Source of the DNA: DATLLN01 sp963809205
Lineage (GTDB): Bacteria > Actinomycetota > Thermoleophilia > Gaiellales > JAICJC01
Assembly: GCA_963809205.1 (NCBI GenBank)
Contig: CAWEIS010000003.1
Location: 372,001 to 436,000, forward strand
Direction: 5' to 3'
DNA: 64,000 nt
Below are positions 7,257 to 14,906 of the stretch, in pieces. A program made the position numbers and the translations under genes. Position 1 is the first letter of the stretch. Every line of letters begins with the position of its first letter. The notes beneath the pieces were generated by a model. It did not search any database, was not told where the DNA came from, and saw only the letters and a program-made list of their open reading frames with translations.

Positions 7257-8788
7257 TCGAGCTGGACACGGCCCTGGTGGACGAGGCGTTCGCGCTGGCG
7301 GACGACATCGCGGTGCCGGTGGTCGACTTCGCCCGGAGCCACACGACGGTGACCATCGAGCGCACCGTGGCCCGGCTGTTCGGCGTGGACGGCGTCGACG
7401 ACCTCGGCGTGCCGCTGCCCAACGTGCTGGTCGACGCGCTCGGCCCGCGGCTGGGCGAGGGTCTGGCGCTGCCGCTGGCCGCCACCTGCGCCGCGACCGG
7501 GCACACGCCGCAGCGGGTCGCCGAGGCGATCGCGGCGGGCGAGCTGTCGCTGGCTGAAAAATCGGGGTCAGACCCCGATTTTTCACTCGCCGCCTCGCTC
7601 GCCGAGGAGGGCGACCGGCGGATCGCCGCGCGGCGGTCGGAGCGCGAGGCGATGGTGGCCGAGTTCGGCGATCCGCCGACGCCGTGGCTGTACGTGATCG
7701 TCGCCACCGGCAACATCCACGAGGATGCCCGGCAGGCGCAGGCGGCCGCCCGGGCCGGCGCCGACGTGATCGCGGTCATCCGGTCGACGGCGCAGAGCCT
7801 GATCGACTACGTTCCGTACGGTGAGACCACCGAGGGGTTCGGCGGCACGTACGCCACGCAGGCGAACTTCCGGCTGGTGCGCGCCGCCCTCGACGAGGTG
7901 ATCCCCGAGCTGGGGCGCTACGTGCGGCTGACCAACTACGCCTCGGGCCTGTGCATGCCCGAGATCGCGGCCTGTGGCGCGGTCGAGCGGCTGGACATGA
8001 TGCTGAACGACTCGATGTACGGGATCCTGTTCCGCGACATCAACCCGCAACGGACGTTCTGCGACCAGTACGTCAGCCGGATGATCAACGGCCGCGCCGG
8101 CGTGATCATCAACACCGGCGAGGACAACTACCTGACCACGTCGCCCGGGCACGAGGCCGCTCACACGGTGGTCGCCAGCAACTTCATCAATCGCTCGCTG
8201 GCGCTGGCCGCCGGAATCCCGGAGCCGCAGATCGGGCTCGGGCACGCGTTCGAGATCGATCCCGACCGGCCGGGCCAGGTGATGGAGGAGTGGGCCGGCG
8301 CGCTGCTCATCCGCGAGCTGTTCCCGGACTGCCCGATCAAGTACATGCCGCCGACCAAACACGTCACCGGCGACATCTTCCGCACGCAGTCGCTGGGGAC
8401 GATGTTCAACCTGATCGGCGTCGCCACCGGCCAGCACATCCAGCTGCTGTCGATCCTCACCGAGGCGGTGCACACCCCCTTTCTGGCCGACCGGATGCTC
8501 GCGATCCAGGATGCGCGGCGCGTGTTCGAGGCCGCCCGCCCGCTGCGCGACTCGCTGCAGGCTGTGCCCGGAGGCCCGCTGGACGAGCGAGCGAAGCTGG
8601 TGCTGGCTCAGGCGGTCGACCTGCTGCGCAAGGTGGCCGAGGTCGGCATGTTCGATGCCATCGAGCGTGGCTGGTTCGCCGACACGCCCCGCTCGCGCGA
8701 CGGCGGCCGCGGCCTGGAGGGTGTGGCCGTGCGCGAGCCCGGCTACCACAACCCGTTCCTCGAGCTGTGGGAGCCGGCGCGTGTCTGA
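7250..8788 (+). CDS. kamD: Lysine 5,6-aminomutase, alpha subunit
   Basis: This is the large TIM-barrel subunit (512 residues) of the adenosylcobalamin- and PLP-dependent enzyme that moves the terminal amino group of D-lysine or L-beta-lysine from C6 to C5. Length and conserved blocks such as IRSTAQSLIDYVPYGETTEG and NTGEDNYLTT agree with KamD, and the small subunit follows directly. Residues about 102-112 (AEKSGSDPDFS) are encoded by a 31-bp perfect palindrome at 7555-7585 that looks like an inserted repeat element rather than native sequence, yet the frame stays open. The start lies within the right copy of the 27-bp repeat. Its stop overlaps the kamE GTG by 8 nt. Confidence 0.92.
   Translation: MRLELDTALVDEAFALADDIAVPVVDFARSHTTVTIERTVARLFGVDGVDDLGVPLPNVLVDALGPRLGEGLALPLAATCAATGHTPQRVAEAIAAGELSLAEKSGSDPDFSLAASLAEEGDRRIAARRSEREAMVAEFGDPPTPWLYVIVATGNIHEDARQAQAAARAGADVIAVIRSTAQSLIDYVPYGETTEGFGGTYATQANFRLVRAALDEVIPELGRYVRLTNYASGLCMPEIAACGAVERLDMMLNDSMYGILFRDINPQRTFCDQYVSRMINGRAGVIINTGEDNYLTTSPGHEAAHTVVASNFINRSLALAAGIPEPQIGLGHAFEIDPDRPGQVMEEWAGALLIRELFPDCPIKYMPPTKHVTGDIFRTQSLGTMFNLIGVATGQHIQLLSILTEAVHTPFLADRMLAIQDARRVFEAARPLRDSLQAVPGGPLDERAKLVLAQAVDLLRKVAEVGMFDAIERGWFADTPRSRDGGRGLEGVAVREPGYHNPFLELWEPARV
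7555..7585. repeat. GTCAGAC-centred palindromic element inside kamD
   Basis: Two perfect 15-nt arms flank one central base; the left arm ends CGGGGTC and the right begins GACCCCG, with A-runs and T-runs outside. It is read in frame as EKSGSDPDF. The same GTCAGAC core centres palindromes at 49,594-49,625 and 59,044-59,064, so this is a dispersed repeat family. Confidence 0.85.
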
Positions 8789-9515
8789 GATCGTTCCCTA
8801 CGGCGACACCGCCGGCGACGCCATGGTGCAGCTGAGCTTCACGCTGCCCGTGTCGGCCGACGCCGGCGCCCGCGAGGTCGGCCTGCAGTTCCTGCGCAAC
8901 AACGGCTTCCTCGAGCCGCAGATCGTGCACGCGACGGCCGCCGACCGCGACATGACGTTCTACGTCGCATATGCGAAGGCCGCGCGGGGCGTCGACCCCG
9001 GCCAGGTGACGGCGACCGAGGCCGAGGCGCCGCGGCTCGACTACCGCCAGGTCAACGCCCTGATCGAGCGCGAGCTGGGGCGCAAGGTGGTCGTGATCGG
9101 CGCGGCCATCGAGTCCGACGCCCACACGGTGGGCATCGACGCGATCATGAACATGAAGGGGTTCGCCGGCGACTACGGGCTGGAGCGCTATCCGTGGATC
9201 GACGCCGTCAACCTGGGCGCCCAGGTGCCGTGCGAGCGGCTCGTACGGGAGGCGCAGGAGCGGAGCGCCGACGCGATCCTGGTGTCCCAGGTGGTCACCC
9301 AGAAGCAGGTGCACGCCCGCCAGCTGACCAAGCTGGTCGATCTGCTCGAGGCCGAGGGGCTGCGCGACCGCTATCTGCTGATCGCCGGCGGCCCGCGGCT
9401 GTCGAACACGTTCGCCAAGGAGCTGGGGTACGACGCCGGGTTCGGGCCCGGCTCGACGCCCTCGCAGGTCGCGGCCTGGGTCGCGACCGAGCTCATCCAA
9501 CGCAAGGGGGAGTGA
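8781..9515 (+). CDS. kamE: Lysine 5,6-aminomutase, beta subunit (B12- and PLP-binding)
   Basis: This is the small subunit, 244 residues, with a Rossmann B12-binding domain. The cobalamin motif DxHxxG is DAHTVG, with the cobalt-ligating His at 115. Lys126 in IMNMKG lies exactly 11 residues after it, matching the spacing between His133 and the PLP-binding Lys144 of the characterised Clostridium enzyme. Both cofactor residues are therefore intact. The GTG at 8781 overlaps the kamD stop by 8 nt and puts the conserved sequence at its usual distance from the N-terminus. The subunit acts in the cytoplasm with KamD and would need reactivation after B12 inactivation, which is where a KamB-type protein fits. 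Confidence 0.95.
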   Translation: MSEIVPYGDTAGDAMVQLSFTLPVSADAGAREVGLQFLRNNGFLEPQIVHATAADRDMTFYVAYAKAARGVDPGQVTATEAEAPRLDYRQVNALIERELGRKVVVIGAAIESDAHTVGIDAIMNMKGFAGDYGLERYPWIDAVNLGAQVPCERLVREAQERSADAILVSQVVTQKQVHARQLTKLVDLLEAEGLRDRYLLIAGGPRLSNTFAKELGYDAGFGPGSTPSQVAAWVATELIQRKGE

Positions 9516-9925
9516 TGGAAGGACTGACTGTCGAGCTTCGCATGCGGCTATCCGCCGCGGATGTGCACTACGGAGGCAACCTCGTGGACGGCGCGCACGG
9601 CCTCGAGATCTTCGGCGACATCGTCACCGAGCTGGCGATCCACACCGACGGCGACGAGGGCCTGTTCGCCGGCTACGAGAAGGTCGAGTTCCTGGCCCCG
9701 ATGTACGGCGGCGACTTCGTGCGCGCACGGGGCACGATCGCCCGCATGGGCAACACCAGCCGCACCGTCGACTTGGAGATCTGGAAGGAGATCGTCGCCC
9801 GCCCCGACATCTCCGACTCGGCAGCCGACTTCCTCGCCGAGCCGGTGCTGGTCACCCGGGCGCGCGGGACGTACGTGGTCAAGAAGGAGCACTCGCGCGG
9901 GCCGCAGGGACGCGCCACGGGGTGA
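9515..9925 (+). CDS. kal: 3-aminobutyryl-CoA ammonia-lyase (hotdog fold)
   Basis: This is a small hotdog-fold protein of 136 residues, which in lysine fermentation removes ammonia from L-3-aminobutyryl-CoA to give crotonyl-CoA. Recognisable parts are an N-terminal MRLSAADVHYGGNLVDGA block with its long helix, and the VEFLAPMYGGDFVRARG strand region typical of Kal. Size and gene order next to kamE and kce support the call; without context it could only be named a MaoC/hotdog-like protein. Its ATG shares TGATG with the kamE stop, and its own stop overlaps the kce GTG (GTGA). Confidence 0.88.
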   Translation: MEGLTVELRMRLSAADVHYGGNLVDGAHGLEIFGDIVTELAIHTDGDEGLFAGYEKVEFLAPMYGGDFVRARGTIARMGNTSRTVDLEIWKEIVARPDISDSAADFLAEPVLVTRARGTYVVKKEHSRGPQGRATG

Positions 9926-10740
9926 GCGGCGACCTGGTCATCACGGTCGCCCCGTGCGGAGCGGAGACCACCCGCGAGCAGGCGCCGGGCGTGCCCTACA
10001 CGCCTGACGAGATCGCCGACGAGGCCCGGCTCGCGTTCGACGCCGGTGCGCGGATGGTGCACGTCCACGCACGGTGGGACGACGGCACGCCGACCCAGGA
10101 CGCCGACCGCTACATCGCGACGGTGGCGGCGATCCGCGAGCGGGCGCCGGACATGATCGTCCAGGTCTCGACCGGCGGAGCGATTGGCATGACGGCGGAG
10201 GAGCGGCTGGGCTCGCTGGCGGCCGAGCCGGAGATGGCCAGCCTGACCTGCGGAACCGTCAACTTCGGCCGCGGCGTGTTCGAGAACCCGGCGCCCCTGA
10301 TGCTGGAGTTCGCCCGCGCGCAGCTGGCCGCAGGCGTCCGGCCGGAGCTCGAGATCTTCGACGCCGGCCATCTCGACAACGCGCGCTGGCTGGCGGCGAA
10401 GGCGCCGCTCGAGGGGCCGCAGCACCACGACCTGGTGCTCGGGGTGCCGGGCGGGATCGCCGGCACCGCCCAGAACGTGGTCATGCTGTCCGATCGGCTG
10501 CCGACCGGCTCGACCTGGTCGGCGACCGGCATCGGCCGCAGCTTTCTGCCGGTTGTCACGGCTGCGCTGGCCTGCGGCGGGCACGTGCGCTGCGGATTCG
10601 AGGATCAGGTCGAGGTGGAACCGGGGGTGCCGGCGGCGTCGAACGCCGACCTGGTGGCGCGCGTCGCGGCGATCGCAAAACTGCTCGGCCGCTCGCCGTC
10701 GACGCCGGCGCGGGCGCGCGAGCTGCTCGGGCTTACGTGA
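9922..10740 (+). CDS. kce: 3-keto-5-aminohexanoate cleavage enzyme (BKACE family)
   Basis: This is a zinc-dependent TIM-barrel enzyme of the BKACE family, 272 residues. In the lysine pathway it combines 5-amino-3-oxohexanoate with acetyl-CoA to give acetoacetate and 3-aminobutyryl-CoA. The metal-binding HxH is His47/His49 (MVHVHAR), and the ITVAPCGAETT start and the C-terminal CGGHVRCGFEDQ block fit. Other BKACE members act on different beta-keto acids, but adjacency to kamD, kamE and kal makes the lysine substrate likely. The last 8 nt overlap the end of the convergent phosphoribosyltransferase gene, so this ends the operon. 3,5-diaminohexanoate dehydrogenase (kdd), which supplies its substrate, is not in the window. 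Confidence 0.9.
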   Translation: MSGDLVITVAPCGAETTREQAPGVPYTPDEIADEARLAFDAGARMVHVHARWDDGTPTQDADRYIATVAAIRERAPDMIVQVSTGGAIGMTAEERLGSLAAEPEMASLTCGTVNFGRGVFENPAPLMLEFARAQLAAGVRPELEIFDAGHLDNARWLAAKAPLEGPQHHDLVLGVPGGIAGTAQNVVMLSDRLPTGSTWSATGIGRSFLPVVTAALACGGHVRCGFEDQVEVEPGVPAASNADLVARVAAIAKLLGRSPSTPARARELLGLT

Positions 10741-11374
10741 GCTCCATCGCAGGGAGGTGGGCCGCCAGCAGCTCGCGGACGCGCTCCTCGGTGACCTGCG
10801 GGAACTCCTCGTAGAACTGGCTGACGGCACGGAAGCGCTGTGGAGCCCGGAGCGTCACCAGGCGGTCGCATTCGCGGGCCATGCGCTCCGCCGACGGCTG
10901 GGGCAGAACGGGCAGTGCGATCACGATCTGCCGCGCCAACGCGTTGCGCGTGGCCGCGAGCGCCGCGCGCACCGATGCGCCGGTGGCCGCACCGTCGTCC
11001 GTGATCACGGCGATCCGGCCGGCGACGTTCAGCGGCAGCCCGTGCCGCAGGCGCTCATCCATCGCGCGGGCCTCGGCCGTCGCCGCGTCGTACGCGGCCT
11101 CAATCTCGGCGGTCGAGAGCACTGAGGCGATCCGCCGGTTGGTGAACCGCTCGCCCATCGGGGCCACGGCGCCCATCGCCAGCTCGGGATACCCCGGCAT
11201 CGGCACCTTCTTGACGCACAGCACGTCCATCGGCACCTCGAGCAGCCGCGCCGCCTCGGCCGCCACCTCGACTCCGCCTCGGGCAAGACCGACGATGGTG
11301 ACGTTCGGTCGCCCGCGGAGATCGGGAAGGGCCGCGGCGAGTCCCGCGCCTGCCTGAGTGCGGTCCCTGAACAC
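10733..11374 (-). CDS. Phosphoribosyltransferase-domain protein
   Basis: This is a type I phosphoribosyltransferase fold, 213 residues from a GTG at 11374. The PRPP-binding loop is IAVITDDGAATGASVRAAL; an earlier block GLARGGVEVAAEAA and CVKKVPMPGYPELAMGAV are typical of the broad family often annotated as predicted phosphoribosyltransferases. The substrate is unknown; it is not one of the standard purine or pyrimidine enzymes. It is convergent with kce, overlapping it by 8 nt, and divergent from the infC leader, whose promoter region starts about 80 bp away. An in-frame ATG at 11422 is possible but would add a less typical N-terminal stretch. Confidence 0.8.
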   Translation of the reverse strand: MFRDRTQAGAGLAAALPDLRGRPNVTIVGLARGGVEVAAEAARLLEVPMDVLCVKKVPMPGYPELAMGAVAPMGERFTNRRIASVLSTAEIEAAYDAATAEARAMDERLRHGLPLNVAGRIAVITDDGAATGASVRAALAATRNALARQIVIALPVLPQPSAERMARECDRLVTLRAPQRFRAVSQFYEEFPQVTEERVRELLAAHLPAMELT

Positions 11375-11465
11375 GGTGCGATATTGACACCACAATGCCC
11401 CGCTGGTCAAGCGTGTCAGCATGCTTGGGACAGATGTGGTACAGAGCCGTGCGCGGACCCTCGGC

Positions 11466-11471
11466 TATACT
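11466..11471 (+). promoter_or_regulatory. Candidate -10 element (TATACT) for the infC-rpmI-rplT operon
   Basis: TATACT is a close match to the actinobacterial consensus TAnnnT. It would start transcription about 180 bp ahead of infC, just before the structured leader. No good -35 hexamer stands 17 bp upstream. Confidence 0.5.
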
Positions 11472-11488
11472 GCTGCCCTGGCAAAGCA

Positions 11489-11606
11489 GAGGCACCCGCT
11501 TCTCACCTACCGGGCGCGTCCTTGGTGGGTTCAACCGAATCGATTCGGCGCACGTCCCGTGGGGACGTGATGAGACGGGTGCCTTCGCGGCGCCCGTTTG
11601 TGTTTT
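11489..11606 (+). terminator. Attenuator-like leader of infC (anti-terminator and intrinsic terminator)
   Basis: CGGGTGCC (11576-11583) and GGCGCCCG (11589-11596) form a stem followed by a T-rich tract (11597-11606), an intrinsic terminator. An upstream strand, GAGGCACCCG (11489-11498), can pair over 10 bases with the 5' half of that stem and would prevent it from forming. Between them lie two further hairpins: a self-complementary 14-mer at 11535-11548, and CACGTCCC with GGGACGTG at 11551-11568. Leaders that attenuate infC-rpmI-rplT are known in other bacteria, where L20 is the regulator; the mechanism here is inferred from base pairing. Confidence 0.65.
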
Positions 11607-11657
11607 CCGACGGAAGGAACGAACAGGCTTGAACAAGATCGTGACTGGGCACGCCAC

Positions 11658-12404
11658 TTGAGGCCCCGACGGAGGTTCGACCAGCGGCCACAGGAGCCGC
11701 AGACCCGGATCAACGAGGCGATTCGCGTACCGCAGGTGCGTCTGATCGACTCGGACGGTGCCCAGATCGGCATCAAGAGCACCGACGAGGCGATGAAGTA
11801 CGCCTGGGACAAGAACCTCGACCTGGTCGAGGTCGCTGCCGACGCGAAGCCGCCGGTGTGCCGGGTGATGGACTACTCGAAGTACAAGTACGAGCAGGAG
11901 CAGAAGGCCAAGCTGGCCCGCAAGCACCAGTCCACCATCACGATCAAGGAGATCAAGCTCCGTCCGAAGATCGATCCACACGACTACGCGACCAAGAAGG
12001 GCCACGTCAGGCGCTTCCTCAAGAACCGGGACAAGGTGAAGGTCACCATCATGTTCCGCGGCCGCGAGATGACGCATCCGGAGCGGGGACGAGCGCTCCT
12101 GATCAAGCTCGCGGAGGAGGTCACGGATCTCGGCATCATCGAGTCCAATCCCCTCCAGGACGGCCGCAACATGGTGATGATGCTGGCGCCGCACAAGAAC
12201 CCGGTGAAGGACGAGCCGGTCGGGGACGAGCCGGCCGCACCCGCTGCCGAGGCTTCCGTGCCTGAAGCCGAGGCCGAGGCCGCAGCTGAGGCGCCCGAGC
12301 CCGCAGCAGAGCCCGAGCCCGAAGTTGAAGCGCCCGAGCCGGAGCCCGCGGCTGAGCCCGAGCCCGCAGCGGCGGCCGAGCCCGCCGAACAGACCCAGGA
12401 GTAG
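11658..12404 (+). CDS. infC: Translation initiation factor IF-3
   Basis: IF-3 binds the 30S subunit, prevents premature 50S joining and proofreads start codons. Conserved blocks TRINEAIRVPQVRLI, CRVMDYSKYKYEQEQK and KVTIMFRGREMTHPERG are present across both domains, ending near residue 180. Beyond that is an unusual tail of about 60-70 residues made almost only of Ala, Glu and Pro. The start is uncertain: no ATG or GTG stands at the right place. TTG at 11658 gives about 16 residues before RINE. Rare start codons are typical of infC, which autoregulates through them. It begins the infC-rpmI-rplT operon. Confidence 0.93.
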   Translation: MRPRRRFDQRPQEPQTRINEAIRVPQVRLIDSDGAQIGIKSTDEAMKYAWDKNLDLVEVAADAKPPVCRVMDYSKYKYEQEQKAKLARKHQSTITIKEIKLRPKIDPHDYATKKGHVRRFLKNRDKVKVTIMFRGREMTHPERGRALLIKLAEEVTDLGIIESNPLQDGRNMVMMLAPHKNPVKDEPVGDEPAAPAAEASVPEAEAEAAAEAPEPAAEPEPEVEAPEPEPAAEPEPAAAAEPAEQTQE

Positions 12405-12409
12405 CCGAA

Positions 12410-12607
12410 ATGCCAAAGATGAAGACCTCCTCGGCCGCGAAGAAGCGGCTGAAGGTGACGTCCGGCGGCAAGATCAAACACCGCCGTGCGTTCGACTCAC
12501 ACAACTTCGAGCACAAGTCCGCAAAGCGGAAGCGCCACAAGCGCCGCTTGAAGGGACTGGCACCGTCCGACTACCGCAAGGCGCTTCGGCTCCTGGGGAG
12601 GAGATAG
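12410..12607 (+). CDS. rpmI: 50S ribosomal protein L35
   Basis: L35 is 65 residues, a normal length. It starts MPKMKTSSAAKKR and has the basic central block KRKRHKRRLK that is diagnostic of the family. It lies 5 bp after infC and 3 bp before rplT, the standard order. It is a component of the large ribosomal subunit. Confidence 0.97.
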   Translation: MPKMKTSSAAKKRLKVTSGGKIKHRRAFDSHNFEHKSAKRKRHKRRLKGLAPSDYRKALRLLGRR

Positions 12608-12610
12608 CGC

Positions 12611-12982
12611 GTGGCACGAGTCAAGCGAAGCGTCCATGCGAAGAAGAAGCGCCGTGAGGTGCTGGAGCAGGCCAAGGGCTACCGCGGCCTGAAGAACACC
12701 AGCTACAAGCGCGCGAAGGAGCAGGTGCTGAAGTCGCTCACCTACTCCTACCGCGACCGGCGCGTGCGCAAGCGCGACTTCCGGCGTCTCTGGATCGTCC
12801 GCATCAACGCCGGGGCGCGCCAGCACGGGCTCTCCTACAACCAGTTCATCCACGGGCTGAAGCTCGCCGAGATCGACCTCGACCGCAAGGTGCTGGCCGA
12901 CATCGCGGTCGCCGATCCCGGGGCGTTCGAGGCGCTGGCCGAGTCGGCCAAGTCCGCCCTGGCCGCCGCCAAGGAGGCGTGA
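12611..12982 (+). CDS. rplT: 50S ribosomal protein L20
   Basis: L20 is 123 residues and begins at GTG (MARVKRSVHAKKKRRE). It binds 23S rRNA early in large-subunit assembly, and in other bacteria also binds its own operon leader. Conserved blocks YRGLKNTSYKRAKEQV and WIVRINAGARQHGLSYNQF are present. Its stop overlaps a GTG (GTGA at 12979), the likely start of the RNA methylase gene. The leader upstream of infC offers a plausible regulatory target. Confidence 0.97.
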   Translation: MARVKRSVHAKKKRREVLEQAKGYRGLKNTSYKRAKEQVLKSLTYSYRDRRVRKRDFRRLWIVRINAGARQHGLSYNQFIHGLKLAEIDLDRKVLADIAVADPGAFEALAESAKSALAAAKEA

Positions 12983-13754
12983 CCTCACGCCGGCGCAGGC
13001 CGAGCCGATCACGTCGCGGGCGAACGCCCGGCTGAAGGCCGCCCGTCGGCTTCAGACGAAGCGGCACCGCTCGCGAGAGGGCCTGTTCCTGGCGGAGGGC
13101 GAGGATCTGGTCGACGAGGCGCTGGCCGCGGGCATCCGGCCGGTCGAGAGCTTCGTCGCCGAGGAGCGTGCGCCCGACACGGCGCTGGTCGACAGGCTGG
13201 CGCGGGGCGGGCCGGTGCACGTCGTCGCCGACGGCCTGATGGCCGAGCTTGGCACGCTCGGGCACCCGGCTCGGGTGATCGGCGTGTTCCGCCGCGAAGA
13301 CCTGCCGGCGCGCGATCCGGTCGCGGGCCTCGGCGTGTACCTGCATCGCGTGATCGATCCCGGCAACGTCGGGACGATCGTCCGCGCCGCAGGTGCGCTC
13401 GGCCCGGCGTTCGTGGCGTTGTCCGCGGGGTGCTCCGACCCGCTGTCCGGCAAGGGAGTCCGCGCGTCGATGGGTGCGGTGTTCCGCGTGCCCATCGAGA
13501 CGGCGCCGGACGGCCCGCCGGATGGGCTCCCGCGCGTCGCCCTGGTGGCGGACGCCGGGGCTCCGCTGTGGGACCTCGATCTGACCGGCCCGGTGATGCT
13601 GCTGGTCGGCGCGGAGCGGCTGGGTCTGCCCGAGGAGCTGGTCGAGTCGGCCGACCACGTCGCCCGCATCCCGCAGGCCGACGGAGCGGAGTCGCTGAAC
13701 GCCGCTGCGGCCGCGACGGTGGCCCTGTACGAGGCCGTCCGCCAGCGGGCATGA
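12979..13754 (+). CDS. TrmH/SpoU-family RNA 2'-O-methyltransferase (apparent 1-nt deletion near the start)
   Basis: This is a SpoU-type methylase with an N-terminal RNA-binding domain (ITSRANARLKAARRL, GLFLAEGEDLVDEA) and a C-terminal SAM-binding knot domain: IDPGNVGTIVRAA, MLLVGAERLGLP and IPQADGAESLNAAAAA, the three family motifs. It usually modifies rRNA or tRNA. The reading frame has no ATG, GTG or TTG before the conserved N-terminus. The GTG at 12979, which overlaps the rplT stop, is one frame off; adding a single C near 12984 would give a start of GTG ACC CTC and the expected N-terminus. I therefore read it as an intact gene with one missing base. It ends in an ATGA overlap with the next gene. 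Confidence 0.85.
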
Positions 13755-14257
13755 GCGTGACGCCGCCGACGCCCGCCGAGGCGGCGCGCGACCGGTTCTT
13801 CGAGCGCACACGGCGGCCGGTGCAGCTGGTGCTCGCGATCGCGGTCGTGCTCGGCGTGCTGGCGGTTGCCGAGGCGGCCGGATGGGCGGCGGACGGCGGC
13901 TACTGGGACGTGCTGGTCGTCTTCCTCGCCGGCGGATCCGGCGCCAGCCTGCTGATGGCGCGGCGGGTCGCCTCGACCGTGCCGAGGCCGGGGCGGAGGC
14001 GCTCGCCGTTCGTCTGGATGGCCCCGCTGATCGGGATCTTCGCGGCGCTGATGTTCCGCGGAGCGGATTCGCCCGCGCGGGTCGCGGTGTTCGCGTTCGG
14101 CGGAGCGTTTCTGGTGCTGCTGCCGCTGCCGATGCGCGAGGTGCGCCGCCGCCTGTGGAACCACCCGGAGCTGATCGTCGCGGCTCAGGAAGGCCGGGCG
14201 AGCCAGACCGAGTCGGCCGACGCCGCGGACAGCGGCCTGCGGTCGAACCAGCCGTAG
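13751..14257 (+). CDS. Small integral membrane protein, unknown function
   Basis: This is a 168-residue protein with about four hydrophobic helices (around residues 24-42, 50-68, 92-108 and 115-130), separated by basic loops, which suggests most loops face the cytoplasm. I recognise no family. It overlaps the RNA methylase gene by ATGA and so is co-transcribed with it. Its last 73 bp run into the tail of the methyltransferase gene on the other strand. Confidence 0.7.
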   Translation: MSVTPPTPAEAARDRFFERTRRPVQLVLAIAVVLGVLAVAEAAGWAADGGYWDVLVVFLAGGSGASLLMARRVASTVPRPGRRRSPFVWMAPLIGIFAALMFRGADSPARVAVFAFGGAFLVLLPLPMREVRRRLWNHPELIVAAQEGRASQTESADAADSGLRSNQP

Positions 14258-14886
14258 ACGTCGATCTCGCCGAACCCCGCCTCGGTCAGCAGCCGGCGCC
14301 AGTCGTTCGGCGTCGCCCACCACAGGTGCATCGTGGCCTCAGAGTCGTCCGTGCGGACGGTCAGCTCGAGCGAGCGGTCGGACGCGTCCCAGCGGGCCCG
14401 CTCGTGGATGCCGGGCTCGCGCTCCATCCACCGGTCGTGGGTCTCGACGATGTCCAGGGGGTGGGGGTGGAACACGTCGAAGGCCAGCGTGCCGCCCGGC
14501 GTCAGGGCGCCGCGCAGGCTGCGCAGCACCGCGAGGCGCTCGTCGTCGGTGCTGAGATGCAGGAACGCGCGGAACGGCACCGTGACCAGCGGATAGGTGC
14601 CCAGGTCGGGCAGGTCGCGCATGTCCGCCCGGCGCAGATCGATCGCCACTCCCAGCGCCTCGGCCTTGGCGGCCGCCATGGCCAGCATGCCCGGCGCGTT
14701 GTCTACGCCGACGACATCGATTCCGGCGAGCGCCGTGGGAACGGCCACCCTGCCCGATCCGACGCCGATCTCGAGCACCGGACCGCCGGACGTGATGGCG
14801 AGCTCGACGTACCAGGCGATGTCCTCGGTGACCGACACACACCACGCGTCGTAGGCGGCTCCAAGCTCGTCGTAGGCCGAGGGCAC
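14185..14886 (-). CDS. Class I SAM-dependent methyltransferase
   Basis: This is a 233-residue methyltransferase. Motif I is VLEIGVGSGRVA, followed by the acidic end of beta-2 in VVGVDNAPGML and a motif II-like LVTVPFRAFLHL; LTPGGTLAFDVF is motif III. It resembles small-molecule methylases of the type-11/25 group; the substrate is unknown. It is divergent from pheS, whose start is 21 bp away, and convergent with the membrane protein gene, sharing 73 bp of coding sequence. Confidence 0.85.
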   Translation of the reverse strand: MPSAYDELGAAYDAWCVSVTEDIAWYVELAITSGGPVLEIGVGSGRVAVPTALAGIDVVGVDNAPGMLAMAAAKAEALGVAIDLRRADMRDLPDLGTYPLVTVPFRAFLHLSTDDERLAVLRSLRGALTPGGTLAFDVFHPHPLDIVETHDRWMEREPGIHERARWDASDRSLELTVRTDDSEATMHLWWATPNDWRRLLTEAGFGEIDVYGWFDRRPLSAASADSVWLARPS

Positions 14887-14891
14887 GCCGG

Positions 14892-14897
14892 TACACT
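14892..14897 (+). promoter_or_regulatory. Candidate -10 element (TACACT) for pheS, near-leaderless
   Basis: TACACT ends 9 bp before the pheS ATG. This would place the transcript start within about 3 nt of the start codon, as in leaderless or near-leaderless actinobacterial mRNAs. No strong -35 is seen. Confidence 0.45.
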
Positions 14898-14906
14898 AGG
14901 CCGCCC

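Noticed and set aside
1..10740. Lysine or cobalamin riboswitch controlling the kam genes
   Set aside because: No untranslated leader long enough exists between the operon genes, apart from the insert, and no B12-box-like sequence was noticed; any such element would be upstream of the window.
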